From contig NZ_KN293980.1 of assembly GCF_000768555.3 (NCBI RefSeq), forward strand, positions 158,947 through 222,946: a stretch of 64,000 nucleotides of DNA, read 5' to 3'. Position numbers and translations under genes: made by a program. This DNA comes from Roseovarius mucosus DSM 17069 (GTDB lineage Bacteria; Pseudomonadota; Alphaproteobacteria; Rhodobacterales; Rhodobacteraceae). Shown here in pieces: positions 63,245 through 64,000 of this stretch; position 1 is the stretch's first letter, and each line of letters opens with the position of its first letter. Below the pieces are notes generated by a model, which searched no databases, was not told the origin of the DNA, and saw only the letters and a program-made list of their open reading frames with translations.

Positions 63245-63679
63245 TTATGGAACAATGGTGCAGGGCACCGGGGCCGTCTGCACAAGCGCACCGGCGACCG
63301 AACCGAACACCCGCGCGCCGATCGCCGACTGGCCATCACGTCCGATGACGATCTGGACGGCGTTCACCTCTTTGGCGATGCGGCAGAGCAGATCGGCGGT
63401 GTTGCCATAGCGGATCACGGTTTCAACCGGCATGCCGCTGTCCTTCAGTTCCGTAACGACGGTTGAGGTGATCGCCTTTTCTGCGCGCTCCATCTCTTCG
63501 CGGCGGCGCTTATGGCGTTCTTCCAACTCGCTGGCCGTCAGGAAGGAATAGGGCGACCATTCCAGCACATGTGCCAGCACGATAGTGCCGCCTTGTGCGC
63601 GTGCGCGCTCTACCGCGAATTCCAAGGCGCGCCGCGATGACACGCTGCCGTCGTAGCCGACGACGAATTTTCCAGACAT
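63245..63679 (-). CDS. universal stress protein, single UspA domain
   Basis: The 144-residue protein has the Usp fold, beginning KFVVGYDGSVSSRRALEFAV and ending with the nucleotide-binding motif IVIGRDGQSAIGARVFGSVA (G-X2-G-X9-G-S). A single-domain size contrasts with the tandem Usp at 2474. It is immediately upstream of the alanine symporter. GGGAGATCC precedes the ATG. Confidence 0.9.
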   Translation of the reverse strand: MSGKFVVGYDGSVSSRRALEFAVERARAQGGTIVLAHVLEWSPYSFLTASELEERHKRRREEMERAEKAITSTVVTELKDSGMPVETVIRYGNTADLLCRIAKEVNAVQIVIGRDGQSAIGARVFGSVAGALVQTAPVPCTIVP

Positions 63680-63967
63680 GACAGGATCTCCCTCGCTGTT
63701 GTTGTTACTTGTCCGGGCATCCAGACGTTGCCCGGTAGTCTACTCTACCAGAGGTTACGTCTGCGGTTTTCCCGGATTTCCCGGATTTGCAGGCCGAATG
63801 CCGTAAATTTCGGCAAAAATCGGGATGTGCTGCAAGAATCTTCGTCTTTGGTGCTGAGGTCTGCGCGTGACGTATCGCCGCGCGCTGCTCTGTCACTGCC
63901 GCGTGTGTGCCATTGAATCCGGATCGGGATTTGCGCATAGATGGGGCAAACCCTGCTGGAGAGCCTT

Positions 63968-64000
63968 ATGGACCTGCGCCCGATCACCCAAGATTTTACC
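63968..64000 (+). CDS. start of a gene cut by the window end (MDLRPITQDF...)
   Basis: Only 11 codons are present: MDLRPITQDFT. The N-terminal MD-RPIT-DF pattern resembles TIGR01244-family phosphatase/sulfurtransferase proteins, but the fragment is too short to be sure. GGAGAGCC precedes the ATG, which supports a real start. The 288-base gap before it (63680-63967) contains CCCGGATTT direct repeats at 63772-63791 and no gene that I can support. Confidence 0.4.
   Translation, partial: MDLRPITQDFT

Overview
The window is GC-rich, densely coding DNA from an alphaproteobacterium, most likely a marine Rhodobacterales (Roseobacter-group) bacterium. Supporting signs are the fnrL/hemN/ccoNOQP/ccoGHIS cluster with TTGAT-N4-ATCAA FNR boxes, a GAAC-N7-GAAC SOS box of the alphaproteobacterial type, a TmoXWV-like trimethylamine N-oxide (TMAO)/quaternary amine transporter, ScfR, and the maf - RNase E/G - yacG gene order. 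Species cannot be named from sequence reading alone.

Layout. 1-12.7 kb is a microaerobic respiration block: the end of an ABC ATPase gene, hemN, fnrL, a tandem universal stress protein, ccoNOQP (cbb3 oxidase), a LysR regulator with a divergent 55-residue protein, and ccoGHIS (oxidase maturation and copper supply). Four FNR boxes sit in its promoters. 12.7-21.2 kb carries a SPOR-containing D,D-carboxypeptidase, a gene-poor 0.7 kb stretch ending at tRNA-Phe, a yacG/RNase G/maf/infA housekeeping group, a nitrilase-family hydrolase, an orphan Phd-like protein, the cytochrome-fused urate hydroxylase PuuD, and the ScfR regulator. 21.2-36.1 kb has a glycosyltransferase-FkbM fusion, then a complete TorT/TorS/TorR sensory set (torS broken by a 1-nt shift), diverging from a tmoXWV-like transporter operon, followed by an amino acid decarboxylase and a convergent glutamine-synthetase-family gene.

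36.3-51.1 kb is mostly housekeeping: murJ, a rhomboid-fold protein without catalytic residues, trpS, rppH, an SOS-controlled dnaE2 (also frameshifted in a G run), peroxiredoxin, ferredoxin reductase, rsmD, ubiH-type hydroxylase, amidase, PaiB-like protein and two GSTs. 51.3-54.1 kb is the petABC cytochrome bc1 operon, which would feed electrons to the cytochrome c that CcoNOQP oxidises. 54.2-64 kb has a fatty acid desaturase, a double-cupin protein, an AlkB-type hydroxylase, mutY, a DciA-like protein, a DsbA-like thioredoxin, a class III aminotransferase, a coiled-coil protein, a sodium:alanine symporter with a universal stress protein, and the start of one more gene.

Read together, two themes stand out: oxygen-responsive respiration (FnrL, cbb3, hemN, bc1) and TMAO/amine sensing and uptake, where TorTSR is wired to a transporter rather than to a TMAO reductase. 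Several convergent gene junctions hold structured repeat elements, including one family of about 155-166 bp present twice with compensatory base changes. Start codons were often moved downstream of the longest possible ORF where that ORF overlapped a neighbouring gene or lacked a Shine-Dalgarno sequence.
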